A DNA stretch of 64,000 nucleotides, from NCBI GenBank assembly GCA_028281535.1, contig JANQJS010000024.1:33536-97535 (forward strand). Reading direction: 5' to 3'. The position numbers were made by a program, and so were the translations under genes. This document shows, piece by piece, positions 10,646-19,808 of the stretch. Position 1 is the stretch's first letter; each line of letters opens with the position of its first letter. This DNA is from Sedimentisphaerales bacterium. GTDB taxonomy: Bacteria > Planctomycetota > Phycisphaerae > Sedimentisphaerales > SM23-30. The notes under the pieces are model-generated. The model saw nothing but the letters and a program-made list of their open reading frames with translations, made no database searches and had not been told where the DNA came from.

Positions 10646-11030
10646 TCTACTTCCTTCGATGTTTAGGTGTTCAATGGAAATTAATCATGGAAATGCCCAG
10701 AAACTGGTCAATAAATAGACTTCTGACTATATTGATTATTGTTAGAGGACGGATATCCCTTTTAGAATAGGTGTGGATGACCTATTCGTTGATTTAGTCT
10801 CCGATTATTGGTTTGTAGCTGGTTTGGATAGCTGTTAATAGATAAAATTATACTCAAAATAGCCACAAGTAGTAGTTAAAATTTCCTTCGGTTATCACGA
10901 ACTGGAGTTTTTGGGCTTAGGCCGAATCTGCTCAGAAGTTGAGGGTTTCCAAATGGGCTAAATTATGTTAGTGTAGGCGATTATCGTATGGAAACGACAA
11001 TATGCCCCGAATTTGTAAAGGACAATATCG
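10646..11030. other. divergent intergenic region with one perfect hairpin
   Basis: 385 bases between two divergent genes for large exported proteins. It holds a perfect 8-bp inverted repeat, GAATAGGT (10765-10772) and ACCTATTC (10780-10787), with a 7-base loop and no T-run, so it may be an operator rather than a terminator. No further gene was seen. Confidence 0.4.
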
Positions 11031-13283
11031 ATGGATAGAATAGGCAGTGCTTTTTTGGTCATTTCTCTGTTACTCTTTGCCCCGCTTGTAGTTAATGGCG
11101 TAGAGACCAGTTACATAGAACATGGTAGCGAGGCGGCATTCAAAAACGGCGATCCCAATGAACTGCTTATTAGTAGTGTGGGTGAGATTTCACTGTCTTA
11201 TCGAACTGAAACATTAATCAGCAATGAGTCTGACGTTTGGGTTGTTAATGATTTGATCAAAGGTTCTGACGGCAGCCTTTATGTTGCCACGAGTGGGGCT
11301 GGTTTTATCTATAAAATTTCTGATAGCCAGGATACTGAAGTCCTCTATGGCCAAGGGGAGAGTGATCATGGGCATGTATTCAGTCTGGCAATGACGCCAG
11401 GGGGGAAATTGCTTGCCGGGACAGGTGGCGCTGAAGGTCACCTCTTGATGATTGATCAAAAAGGCAAAACGAAAACGCTATTTACACATGAGGATGTCGA
11501 ATACATTTGGGATATAGTTGTTGGGCCTTCGGGGCGCATATTCCTGGCAACCGGTCCAAAGGGAAAAGTCCTGACGATGAATAGTAAAGGCAAAGATGTT
11601 GAAGAATTATTCGTTGCAAAAGAAAAAAATATTCTCTCTCTGGCATTAGATCGAGATGGTATTTTGTATGCTGGTGGAGATGAAAATGGACTGATCTATC
11701 GGATTGATCCAGGCAGTCAAAAAGTAACGATTGCCTTCGATTCTCAAAAAGGAGAAGTCAGCGGGTTGGTTTTTGATGAAAAGGGCATGCTATATGCCTC
11801 GACGGCTGATACCAAAACGGCAAAACCCGGGGCAAAATTGATTTTATCCGATGGGCAAAGTGATCGTGCCGATGAGTCCAGTAGTGAAGATAAAGTTAAT
11901 CGTAAGAAACGCCAAAAAGATAACGATTCTCAGGAGGAGGAATCTGGTGAAAGTGATTCAGAAAAATCTTCTGCTGAAAATGATACTGAAGATCCATTAA
12001 AATTGGTTCCACCCGCGACATCAGGTAAAAGCAGTGGCAAAGGTAAGAAGCCAAGTGGCGGCGGCGGTGCTGCAGGCGGTCCTACAAAAGTTAATGAAGT
12101 TTATCAGATTTCAAATGAAGGGTATGTCACAAAACTTTTTAATAAGAAAGTGATTGTCCTTTCATTAGAATACGTCGCTGATGGCGAGTTGTTGATTGGT
12201 AGTGGCAATCAAGGTAACCTGATGAGTCTGGATGTGAATACGCGTGAAGCCGTTGTGTTGCATGATGCCAGTCCTTCGTTGCAAGTGACGTCATTATTGG
12301 CTGATACTGAAGGGGTGATCTATGTTGGTTGTGCTAATCCTGGTCAACTCTTCGCAATAGAACCTTATTTTGTCGAGCAAGGCCAATTTTTGTCCGAAGT
12401 GATTGATGCTGAGCAAATCACTCAGTGGGGTAAACTTCAAATAGAAGCTGATATTCCAGAGGGCGCTTCACTCAAAGTGGCAACGCGAAGTGGCAACACC
12501 AAAGACCCTGACAATGGCGGATGGCAGGATTGGACTGAGCCTATTAATGTACAGGAGGATATTTCTATCCAATCACGTGGGGCTCGTTTTCTCCAATACC
12601 GACTTGATTTGAGTAGTGACTCAGGAGAGAAAACAGCTGTTGTTAAATCTGTTAAAATGGCACATCGCTGGCCAAATATGGCTCCGGAAGTGAAAAATGT
12701 CAAAATTGAAAAGACGGGTAAGAATGGCAGCAGTAGCCAATGGTCCCTTAAATGGAAAGGCTCCGATGAAAATAAAGACCAGCTGACGTATGATGTGTTC
12801 TTGCGAATGATTGGTAAACAGCGATGGATTCGATTGACGAAAGAGATCTCTGAAACTAAATATGATTTTAATAGCCTGACTGTTGCAGATGGGCGATATG
12901 AATTTAAAGTTCAGGCGTGTGACGAAATAAGCAATATTAAAAATGAGGCCAAAACTCATAGCCGGATTAGTCAACCCATCGTTGTAGATAACACGCCACC
13001 TGTTGTTAATGAATTAGATTATAAACTAGATAATGATAGTGTCTATATTCGTATGGAGTTAACAGATAGCTTCAGTGTTATCGGTGATGTGAAGTATACC
13101 GTCAATAGCAGTGACCAGTGGCGAAAAGTTATTGCCAGTGATGGTGTTTATGATAGTCGTCATGAGTCAGTCGTTTTTGATGTAGATTTAGAAGAGCCTG
13201 GTGAACATTTTATTGCAATTAAAATCAGTGATGCATCAGGTAATGTTATGCATAAAAATATTACGGTTGACCATACGCCTTAG
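11031..13283 (+). CDS. exported beta-propeller protein with fibronectin-like C-terminus
   Basis: 750 residues, start ATG with AAAGGA nine bases upstream. A signal peptide is visible at 1-24 (FLVISLLLFAPLVVNG). Residues 60-440 contain repeated propeller-blade motifs of the type GSLYVATSGAGFIYKI, GRIFLATGPKGKVLTM, GILYAGGDENGLIYRI and GVIYVGCANPGQLFAI. This is typical of NHL/SMP-30-like propellers. The propeller is interrupted at about 263-355 by a low-complexity Ser/Glu/Lys segment ending in a Gly-rich linker. The C-terminal 300 residues look like beta-sandwich modules, including a fibronectin-type stretch (RYEFKVQACDEISN) and a final Ig-like part. Exact role unknown; an extracellular or periplasmic location is inferred. 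Confidence 0.8.
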   Translation: MDRIGSAFLVISLLLFAPLVVNGVETSYIEHGSEAAFKNGDPNELLISSVGEISLSYRTETLISNESDVWVVNDLIKGSDGSLYVATSGAGFIYKISDSQDTEVLYGQGESDHGHVFSLAMTPGGKLLAGTGGAEGHLLMIDQKGKTKTLFTHEDVEYIWDIVVGPSGRIFLATGPKGKVLTMNSKGKDVEELFVAKEKNILSLALDRDGILYAGGDENGLIYRIDPGSQKVTIAFDSQKGEVSGLVFDEKGMLYASTADTKTAKPGAKLILSDGQSDRADESSSEDKVNRKKRQKDNDSQEEESGESDSEKSSAENDTEDPLKLVPPATSGKSSGKGKKPSGGGGAAGGPTKVNEVYQISNEGYVTKLFNKKVIVLSLEYVADGELLIGSGNQGNLMSLDVNTREAVVLHDASPSLQVTSLLADTEGVIYVGCANPGQLFAIEPYFVEQGQFLSEVIDAEQITQWGKLQIEADIPEGASLKVATRSGNTKDPDNGGWQDWTEPINVQEDISIQSRGARFLQYRLDLSSDSGEKTAVVKSVKMAHRWPNMAPEVKNVKIEKTGKNGSSSQWSLKWKGSDENKDQLTYDVFLRMIGKQRWIRLTKEISETKYDFNSLTVADGRYEFKVQACDEISNIKNEAKTHSRISQPIVVDNTPPVVNELDYKLDNDSVYIRMELTDSFSVIGDVKYTVNSSDQWRKVIASDGVYDSRHESVVFDVDLEEPGEHFIAIKISDASGNVMHKNITVDHTP

Positions 13284-13335
13284 GAATCGTTAATCGAAAA
13301 TATTCCAAATTCTTTCCAACCATAATTCATTTTCA

Positions 13336-13518
13336 TCATTGTTGTTTTGGTACATTATGGTTTAAATTATTTGTATTGGTGCGATCAATAATTTTGTCCA
13401 ATTCTCCGCGATCGAGCCAAATTCCTCGACATGTTGGGCAATTCATTATGTTTCCTTTTCTGACAAATGTAATTAATGTGCCGCCGACATAATCATTATA
13501 ATCGGATTCACAAAAATA
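13336..13518 (-). pseudogene. remnant of a zf-TFIIB zinc-ribbon gene (or 36-codon mini-gene from the ATG at 13446)
   Basis: The minus strand encodes the second half of a zf-TFIIB domain: an ATG at 13446 with AAGGA upstream, then MNCPTCRGIWLDRGELDKII and a hydrophilic tail to a TGA at 13338. The in-frame codons before the ATG (GGTLITFVRKGNI) still match the expected middle strand of this domain. They contain no start codon and end at a TGA at 13521, and no first Cys-x2-Cys pair is present. What is seen is half a zinc ribbon; the inference is a gene that has lost its 5' end. A functional 36-residue peptide cannot be excluded. Confidence 0.5.
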
Positions 13519-13613
13519 TCAAGATTAGCTGCGCGATATTCTTGATTTACGAGTGAGTATATAGGGGCTTTTTTTCATGACCTTTCTGAGGTAATTGTTT
13601 AAAATGGGAGCTT

Positions 13614-15134
13614 ATGAATGATTTTGGACAACCGCAAGTTTTTCTCGTTGGTGCAGGCCCTGGTGATCCAGGGTTGTTGACGTTACGTGGCCATGAGTTA
13701 TTGAGTCAGGCAGATGTTATTTTATATGATAACTTGGTAGCTCCAGAGTTGTTGCAATTTGCCGGTGAAGCAGCAGAGAAAATTTACGTTGGCAAAAGAG
13801 CTGGTCGGCACCAATATTCTCAAGAAGAAATTAATGCCTTGTTGATTGAGCATGGCAAAAAAGGTGTGATTGTTGTGAGATTGAAAGGGGGAGATCCATG
13901 TATTTTTGGGCGTGGTGGCGAAGAAGCTTTAGCATTAAAACAGGCTCAAATCCCTTTCGAAATAGTCCCTGGTATTACAGCAGGTATTGCCGCGTGTTCT
14001 TATGCGGGTATTCCGATTACACATCGCAATATGGCAAGTGATGTGGCGTTTATCACAGGACATGAGGACATTACGCGAATTGATGATTCGCAAATTGACT
14101 GGAAAGCTCTTGCCGCTTGGCGTGGTACGATTGTTTTTTATATGGCTGTCACGAAAATAGAAGCAATCTGTCAACGATTGATGGATTATGGTATGGATAA
14201 AAAAACGCCTGCTGCGATTATCAGTTGGGCAACGACTCCCAAACAAATGACCTGTTCGGCATCTTTAGATGATTTAAGCCAAGTAGTTAAAGATAATAAT
14301 ATTCGACCGCCGGCGATCATTGTGATTGGAAAAGTAGCTGCTTTACGCGATGATCTTAGTTGGTTCGAGTCGCGTCCACTCCTGGGTAAAACGGTCGTAG
14401 TGACGCGGGCTCGGAGACAAGCCAGTGAGTTGACAAAACAATTAAAATATTTAGGGGCTCATGTATTAGAGACTCCTACGATTAAAATTGCTCCGCCTGA
14501 TAATCTTGAGAAGATTCAGCAGGCATTTGAAAAACTAATGGATTACGATTGGATCGTTTTTACTTCAACCAATGGTGTAGAAGCATTTTTTAAATATCTA
14601 TTTTTGTACCAGCTTGATGGGCGAGATTTGGTAAAAAATAAAATTGCTGCGGTTGGTACAACGACCTCGCAAGCATTATTAAACTATGGTATTAGTGCTG
14701 ATCTTGTTCCTGAAACTTTTACATCTGCAGCTATAGTGGAAGCTCTTCGTCAATCTGATGATATACAGGGATTACGTTATTTGTTGCCTCGCACCAATAT
14801 TGCCCCAAAAGAGTTACCTGACGCATTAAAAGAACATGGGGGGCGTGTTGATGATGTTGTGTTTTATCAAACCCAACCAGATTTTCAACACCAAAGTCTT
14901 TTGGAAAAATATTTAGACCAAGATCGAATCGATTGGATTGTATTTACCAGTAGTTCCACGGTGAAAAATTTTACCGACCAAATTAGTTTGAAAAACTATT
15001 CATCGAATAAATATCAAATCGCCAGTATTGGTCCTCAAACTACAACAACATTATCTAAAGCTGAAATAAATAATGTTGTTGAAGCCCAGGAGCATACCAT
15101 ACATGGCTTAATAAAAACCATATTATCATATTAA
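13614..15134 (+). CDS. cobA-hemD: uroporphyrinogen-III C-methyltransferase / uroporphyrinogen-III synthase fusion
   Basis: A bifunctional tetrapyrrole enzyme of 506 residues. The N-terminal half (about 6-245) is the SUMT/CobA methyltransferase that makes precorrin-2 for sirohaem or B12: VFLVGAGPGDPGLLTLRG, VRLKGGDPCIFGRGGEE, PGITAGIAACSYAGIPITHR. The C-terminal half (about 258-500) is HemD, which closes and inverts the D ring: TVVVTRARRQASEL, WIVFTSTNGVEAFF, WIVFTSSSTVKNF. Start ATG at 13614 with GGGAG close by. hemL follows after 15 bases, so the two are probably cotranscribed. Such fusions are known in several phyla, including Planctomycetota and Firmicutes. Confidence 0.95.
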   Translation: MNDFGQPQVFLVGAGPGDPGLLTLRGHELLSQADVILYDNLVAPELLQFAGEAAEKIYVGKRAGRHQYSQEEINALLIEHGKKGVIVVRLKGGDPCIFGRGGEEALALKQAQIPFEIVPGITAGIAACSYAGIPITHRNMASDVAFITGHEDITRIDDSQIDWKALAAWRGTIVFYMAVTKIEAICQRLMDYGMDKKTPAAIISWATTPKQMTCSASLDDLSQVVKDNNIRPPAIIVIGKVAALRDDLSWFESRPLLGKTVVVTRARRQASELTKQLKYLGAHVLETPTIKIAPPDNLEKIQQAFEKLMDYDWIVFTSTNGVEAFFKYLFLYQLDGRDLVKNKIAAVGTTTSQALLNYGISADLVPETFTSAAIVEALRQSDDIQGLRYLLPRTNIAPKELPDALKEHGGRVDDVVFYQTQPDFQHQSLLEKYLDQDRIDWIVFTSSSTVKNFTDQISLKNYSSNKYQIASIGPQTTTTLSKAEINNVVEAQEHTIHGLIKTILSY

Positions 15135-15149
15135 GAGGAAAACGCAAAG

Positions 15150-16433
15150 ATGGCATCATTGAATCAGGTATTTCTTCAAACAGCTAAAGAAATCATTCCT
15201 GGAGGTGTAAATTCACCTGTGAGAGCTTTTGGTTCTGTAGGGTCAACACCGATATTTATGAAGAAAGCCAAGGGGGCTCGACTTTACGATCATGACGATA
15301 AAGCTTATATCGATTATGTGGGGTCATGGGGGCCAATGATTCTAGGGCATGCACATGATGATGTTACCAAAGCTATTATAGATTCGGCGACTCTTGGAAC
15401 TAGTTTTGGAACCGCAACAACTGCTGAGATTGATTTGGCAAAACGTGTTCTTGAAATGATGCCAAATCTGGAAATGTTGCGATTGGTCAATTCCGGAACT
15501 GAAGCAACTATGACCGCATTACGTTTGGCACGTGCCGCAACCTCTCGCAATAAGTTAATAAAATTTGCAGGGTGTTATCATGGCCATGCAGATTCTTTTT
15601 TAGTTAAGGCTGGTTCAGGTGCGTTGACTTTAGGAGTCCCCAATTCGCCAGGTGTGACAGATTCCACCGCAGGCGATACATTGATTGCGGATTTTAATGA
15701 CATTGAATCGGTAAAGAAATTAATCGATCAACATCCTGATGAGATTGCTGCATTAATTTTAGAACCTATTATAGGAAATGCGGGATTGATACCGCCAAAC
15801 AAAGAATTTCTTATTGAATTGCGTGCTATCACTGAAGAGCATGGAATCATATTGATTTTTGATGAAGTTATGACTGGGTTTCGTGTGGATATAGCTGGGG
15901 CGCAATCGCTTTATGGAATCATTCCTGACTTAACAACCTTAGGTAAAGTTATTGGGGGAGGATTACCCATAGGTGCATTAGGAGGTAAAAAAACATTAAT
16001 GAATCAGCTTGCCCCAGCTGGCCCTGTTTACCAGGCGGGGACATTGTCTGGTAATCCTTTGGCGGTGGCTGCAGGATTGACGACATTAAATTTGCTTAAT
16101 ACCGATGTTTACCAAAAACTGGAAAAGCTAGCAGCCCGTTTAGAGGAAGGGATTCGAGAAAATTTAGGAGATTTGGGTTTATCTTTTCAGTATCAAAGAG
16201 TCGGAAGTATGGGTTGTTTATTTTTTACAAATAGGGCCGTCCAAAACTTTGATGATGCTATGACCTGTGATACAGACATGTTTGCCAGATATTATCAGGC
16301 CATGCTGAGTGAGGGCTTCTATTTTCCGCCATCCCAATTTGAAGCTTTCTTTATTTCCATGGCTCATACCAGTGAAGATATTGAAAGAACCATTATAGCC
16401 AATAAAAAAGTGCTACGAACGATTCGTTCCTGA
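15150..16433 (+). CDS. hemL: glutamate-1-semialdehyde 2,1-aminomutase
   Basis: A PLP enzyme that converts glutamate-1-semialdehyde to 5-aminolevulinate in the C5 haem pathway. 427 residues, the normal length. Visible motifs are PGGVNSPVRAF near the N-terminus, NSGTEATMTALRLARA, YHGHAD, the PLP-phosphate and ring residues in LIFDEVMTGFR, and the catalytic Lys266 in TLGKVIGGGLPIGALGG. AGAGGAAAA precedes the ATG. It lies directly behind cobA-hemD, so this operon supplies an early and a late step while hemC lies elsewhere and hemA/hemB are not in the window. Confidence 0.97.
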   Translation: MASLNQVFLQTAKEIIPGGVNSPVRAFGSVGSTPIFMKKAKGARLYDHDDKAYIDYVGSWGPMILGHAHDDVTKAIIDSATLGTSFGTATTAEIDLAKRVLEMMPNLEMLRLVNSGTEATMTALRLARAATSRNKLIKFAGCYHGHADSFLVKAGSGALTLGVPNSPGVTDSTAGDTLIADFNDIESVKKLIDQHPDEIAALILEPIIGNAGLIPPNKEFLIELRAITEEHGIILIFDEVMTGFRVDIAGAQSLYGIIPDLTTLGKVIGGGLPIGALGGKKTLMNQLAPAGPVYQAGTLSGNPLAVAAGLTTLNLLNTDVYQKLEKLAARLEEGIRENLGDLGLSFQYQRVGSMGCLFFTNRAVQNFDDAMTCDTDMFARYYQAMLSEGFYFPPSQFEAFFISMAHTSEDIERTIIANKKVLRTIRS

Positions 16434-16457
16434 GTCATTTTTCTGACAATTTCCGGC

Positions 16458-16540
16458 TGGATAATAAAGTGGCCTATGTCAAATCTGGCCGGTCGGGGAT
16501 ATGGGGAAACCAGATTCAAGCATAGGCCTTTGATTATTCA
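16458..16540. repeat. long imperfect inverted repeat downstream of hemL
   Basis: Two arms of about 31 bases (16458-16488 and 16510-16540) can fold into an interrupted stem. GGCCTATG (16471-16478) pairs with CATAGGCC (16521-16528), AATCTGG (16482-16488) pairs with CCAGATT (16510-16516), and outer AT-rich bases also pair. The loop is 21 bases. It begins 25 bases after the hemL stop, so it could end the hemL transcript or stabilise its 3' end, but it has no clean T-run. Confidence 0.5.
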
Positions 16541-17227
16541 TATACATTCCCTCCATCAATAGTAAGCATATTGATTCAACCGAGAGATGTACTTAAGATC
16601 AAAAAAATATCGCAATCAATTCTTAAGAAACTGCTTTTTACTTTTCAAATGGTTATATAAATCTAATTTAGTTATTCAAAAAAATAGTAACTTTTGTATT
16701 CCAATCTTACATGTCTACAATCGCTAATTTTTAACCGCCCTTTTAAAAATTAAGATTTGTCTTCCTTCTGTTTAAGAAATATCGTCTTTGATGATATGTA
16801 AGGTTTAATATTATTTTTCTGATACACTAATTTGAAATGATATGGAATAAATGTTCATTTTTGGGTTAATATCTGTATATTTCAAGAGTTTCTAAATGGA
16901 ATAATCGTTGGTAGGGCCTATAATAACGGGTCAGGAAATCCCTGACATTAAAAAAATATTTTCAAATTTTGTATAAATTATAGGATCTTATTTTCCTGAT
17001 CACGAGATCTACTTTTTAAGTCTATTATTTAGCATTTTTTAGTCAACAAATGTCATCATGGACTTTCTGGAAATATTGTTCGAGCTGGATATTTCCATCA
17101 AATGGATTAAAGTGATTTCCGGTTGATAATAATCTGGTTGACATAAGAAACTCAGATATAATATGTGAATTGTTTTAGTAAACAGTCTAATGATTATCAA
17201 CTACTTTGAATATAACAGGAATATTTT
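16541..17227. other. long AT-rich intergenic stretch before the dehydrogenase gene
   Basis: About 690 bases, very AT-rich, with stops in all frames. A TTGACA lies at 17138-17143, but the only TATAAT (17157-17162) is 13 bases away, too close for a standard promoter. A weak 6-bp stem, GTCAGG / CCTGAC, lies near 16930. No gene or RNA was recognised. Confidence 0.45.
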
Positions 17228-18244
17228 ATGAAAAAAGTTGTTATCCGGAGTAAACAATCTGCTGAATTGATCGATACGCCAGAACCGAAGGCCAAAGGGC
17301 ATTGGGCGGTTGTAAAGATTCATGTTGCTCCTCTATGTACAGAGTATAAAGCATTTGATAGCGGTGAAAATCCTGATTGTCTGGGGCATGAAGCTGCAGG
17401 TGAAGTCATTGAAGTCGCTCAGGCTGGTCCTGTTAAAGTCGGTGATCGTGTTGTTGTGATGCCGCAGTATCCTTGCGGTGAGTGTTCTCTTTGTATTGAG
17501 GGAGAATATATTCATTGCGAAGATGTCGTCGATATCCATCAGTTTACTGGGGCAAGTGCAGGTCAAGATACCTATGCGCAGTGTCTTATAAAACACGATT
17601 GGTTATTACCTGTTATTCCTGAGGATATTTCTTATGAGCATGCTTCTATGTTGTGTTGCGGATTAGGCCCAACTTTCGGTGCAATGCAAAGGATGAATGT
17701 TTCTGCGTTTGACACTGTCTTAATAAGTGGAATGGGGCCTGTAGGTTTAGGGGGGATAGTGAATGCGGTTCATCGCAACGCCAAAGTCATTGCTGTTGTC
17801 AGTAATCCCTATCGGGCGGAATTGGCCAAATCGTTAGGGGCCTACGCTATTGTAAATCCAAATGATGCTGATGCTTTATTAAAAATTAAAAACCTGACGG
17901 GGGGAAAAGGTGCGGATAAATCTATCGATTGTGCTGGCCATCCTGATGCTCAAAAATTATGTATCCATGGCACGCGTCGTAATGGTGAGGTTTCTTTTGT
18001 CGGTGAGTCTGATGATTTGACAGTGAAGGTGAGTGATGATTTGATTCGTAATGGGTTAAAGCTACATGGCATATGGCATTATAATTTGAATGATATTCCT
18101 TTGCTTTTCCAGGTCGTTCGTGAGCAAGGGCATTTGCTTGATAAAATGATCACGCATACCTTCGGTATGAGCCAGGTTGAAGATGCCTGGAAATTGCAAT
18201 TGACTCGGCAATGTGGGAAAGTGCTGCTTTATCCTTGGAAATAA
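17228..18244 (+). CDS. zinc-dependent medium-chain alcohol/polyol dehydrogenase
   Basis: 338 residues, MDR superfamily, start ATG with CAGGAA upstream. Catalytic-zinc residues are Cys37 (PLCTEYK) and the His54-Glu55 pair in GHEAAG. The structural-zinc lobe has Cys83, Cys86, Cys89 and Cys97 (PCGECSLCIEGEYIHC). The Rossmann fold shows GMGPVGLGG. It presumably oxidises an alcohol or polyol with NAD(P); the substrate cannot be read from the sequence. Its stop codon directly abuts the stop of the disrupted gene on the other strand. No operon partners. Confidence 0.9.
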   Translation: MKKVVIRSKQSAELIDTPEPKAKGHWAVVKIHVAPLCTEYKAFDSGENPDCLGHEAAGEVIEVAQAGPVKVGDRVVVMPQYPCGECSLCIEGEYIHCEDVVDIHQFTGASAGQDTYAQCLIKHDWLLPVIPEDISYEHASMLCCGLGPTFGAMQRMNVSAFDTVLISGMGPVGLGGIVNAVHRNAKVIAVVSNPYRAELAKSLGAYAIVNPNDADALLKIKNLTGGKGADKSIDCAGHPDAQKLCIHGTRRNGEVSFVGESDDLTVKVSDDLIRNGLKLHGIWHYNLNDIPLLFQVVREQGHLLDKMITHTFGMSQVEDAWKLQLTRQCGKVLLYPWK

Positions 18245-18796
18245 TTAAGGTGTGATTGTAAATGAGGTTTCCGCTGATACTTTTTGTGGGGTTGGTTTTT
18301 GCTCATCATGATAGGTTATTTTCAGTGAGTAAGTATCGGGTGTTAAATTATACAATTGCTTTACATCGAAGCTGCCGGTGGTTGTAGGTGATTTGGCTAG
18401 TCGTTCAACGGGGAATTTTTTTGCCTAGAACCTGATGACGCAAATGTTTTCTGACATAAATCACCTTTTTGCGTGATTTCAGGTTCATCTCCTTTGAATT
18501 ATACACTTCAATAATGTGGTTTGGCCAAAAACCGCTTTGCCAAAGTGTCATTGGCTTATCACTATTATTGGATATATTGAAGGAAAATTCGATAGGCTCT
18601 GATAACTTGTATTCAGTTTTATCTTGTACGACTGACGCTGTGATTGATTTTTGTATCATGGTATTCGATTGTGTTATTATGGGGTGGGGGATGTTTTCAA
18701 CTTTGGGGTTATTTGTTGGCCACAGTTGAGCATAGAAAGCAACAGGGCATTTGCACATATCACAAGTCGCATTAAAAAGCTTGGTGACATCATCAT
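18245..18796 (-). pseudogene. lipoprotein gene broken by three single-base losses
   Basis: The reading frame can be followed through three shifts. From ATG 18796 (AGGTGG upstream) a signal peptide with a lipobox-like LLLSMLNCGQQ is read. At the C5/C4 tract (18681-18690) the frame shifts to one with TEYKLSEPIEFSFNISNN. At AAAGG (18491-18495) it shifts to ITQKGDLCQKTFASSG. At an A7 tract (18416-18422) it shifts to TTGSFDVKQLYNLTPDTYSL and ends at TAA 18245. Each shift is mended by adding one base to a homopolymer. The restored product would be about 180 residues with a beta-sandwich look. Either true decay or homopolymer undercalls; no other gene in the window shows this. Confidence 0.65.
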
Positions 18797-18821
18797 CTTG
18801 CCACCTATTGATATACCTCAC

Positions 18822-18859
18822 AAAAAAAGCTGATCGATAGTATTATACCACCGATCAGC
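18822..18859 (-). terminator. intrinsic terminator on the minus strand
   Basis: A perfect 8-bp stem, CGATCAGC (18852-18859 on plus) with GCTGATCG (18829-18836), is followed on the minus strand by seven Ts (18828-18822). It ends the transcript of the small ORF at 18925-19041 and lies just upstream of the disrupted lipoprotein gene. Confidence 0.75.
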
Positions 18860-18924
18860 ATTAGAGGACCAGACTATTCTAATTGAAAGTCTGATATATT
18901 TAAGCGGCATATCTTCTGCGGCCA

Positions 18925-19041
18925 TTAATGGTAATCGCTGCGTTGAGCTGTTGAAAAAACTATTAACAGCACGATGACTCTGGTAATCGTCTTCATGGAT
19001 TTTGTCGAATTCCTTTCAGGCAAACGGTCCTTAAACATCAT
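18925..19041 (-). CDS. small peptide gene, probable membrane or exported peptide, unknown function
   Basis: 38 codons from ATG ATG (19041 and 19038). A perfect AGGAGG (19051-19046) lies four bases before the first ATG and seven before the second, so the second is the likelier start. The product has a basic N-terminus (KDRLPERNSTKSMK) and one hydrophobic stretch (VIVLLIVFS), like a signal peptide or single membrane helix, and ends at RSDYH. It lies inside its own unit: promoter near 19251-19279, leader hairpin at 19179-19217, terminator at 18822-18859. It might also be a frameshifted start of something longer, since the other frame continues LNAAITINGRRRYAA. Not recognised. Confidence 0.4.
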   Translation of the reverse strand: MMFKDRLPERNSTKSMKTITRVIVLLIVFSTAQRSDYH

Positions 19042-19178
19042 TTTGCCTCCTCATTCTTTTTTCCTTTGTTTACGCTTTTACACAGAACAGTTTAAAACCG
19101 CTTAACGCGAATTCATTGATGTGCTTACCAGATTTTATCTCTTGCATTGCGAAAAGAATTAATTATCTAAATTTACAT

Positions 19179-19217
19179 AAAAAAAGAGAGAGCACTTTTT
19201 GTAAAAATACTCTCTCT
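19179..19217 (-). terminator. terminator/attenuator-like hairpin in a leader
   Basis: On the minus strand AGAGAGAG (19217-19210) pairs with CTCTCTCT (19192-19185) and is followed by a T7 run (19185-19179). A second GAGAGA copy lies just upstream (about 19222-19229) and could compete for the same pairing partner, as in an attenuator. It lies between a promoter-like sequence and the small ORF at 18925-19041. Confidence 0.5.
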
Positions 19218-19250
19218 CAAAAATTCTCTCAAATCTAAATAACCTAATTA

Positions 19251-19279
19251 AAAGTATCAGTAATAGCGACCTTTGTCAA
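19251..19279 (-). promoter_or_regulatory. candidate promoter reading left into the small-peptide leader
   Basis: On the minus strand TTGACA (19279-19274) is followed by TACTTT after 17 bases, or by GATACT after 15 bases. The -35 is perfect and the -10 is weak. Confidence 0.4.
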
Positions 19280-19808
19280 GATGAAAGTAGCTGATTAAAT
19301 TACGTAACTTTCAGTGTTTTAAATATAATGGTGCAAAAATATGAACTATTGTAAGTCTGTTTTTTATACTGAATTATGCTTCATGTTTATCTGTTTGTTT
19401 TCGTTTTTTTGGAGTAATAGTTACTTGCTTACCCAATGCAAACCTGGAGGATTTTGATACCATCCTTATACTTAAGCTCGTAGGAACAATTAAGTTGAAA
19501 AGGGAGCAGTATTTTCTAAGATGTCGGGGGGATTCGTGGCAACATTCGCGTCCTATAATATAAACAAACTTATATTATTTTCTCGATAAATTTGTAGAGA
19601 TTGAGGGGGAGAATGGAATTTCGATGCCAAATCACGGTTGATTATAGCCTATGGCTTTATCATTACTCTCTTAACCCTAAGCACCTTATTTTTCAATAAT
19701 TTTCATGAAAAAAACGCCCGATTAAATTAAAGAGTCGGTTTAAAAAATTTACTTCATTTGGATCCTGTAAAGGATACAATTTTTTTAAGAGACCTTGGGA
19801 GGTTTACC
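19280..19808. other. divergent intergenic region before the large CotH gene
   Basis: About 530 AT-rich bases. It separates the leftward small-peptide unit from the rightward CotH gene. No additional ORF with a ribosome site and no repeat was recognised; a promoter for the CotH gene must lie here but is not obvious. Confidence 0.4.

Noticed and set aside
17138..17162. TTGACA and TATAAT before the alcohol dehydrogenase gene
   Set aside because: The boxes are only 13 bases apart, which is too short for a normal sigma70 promoter.
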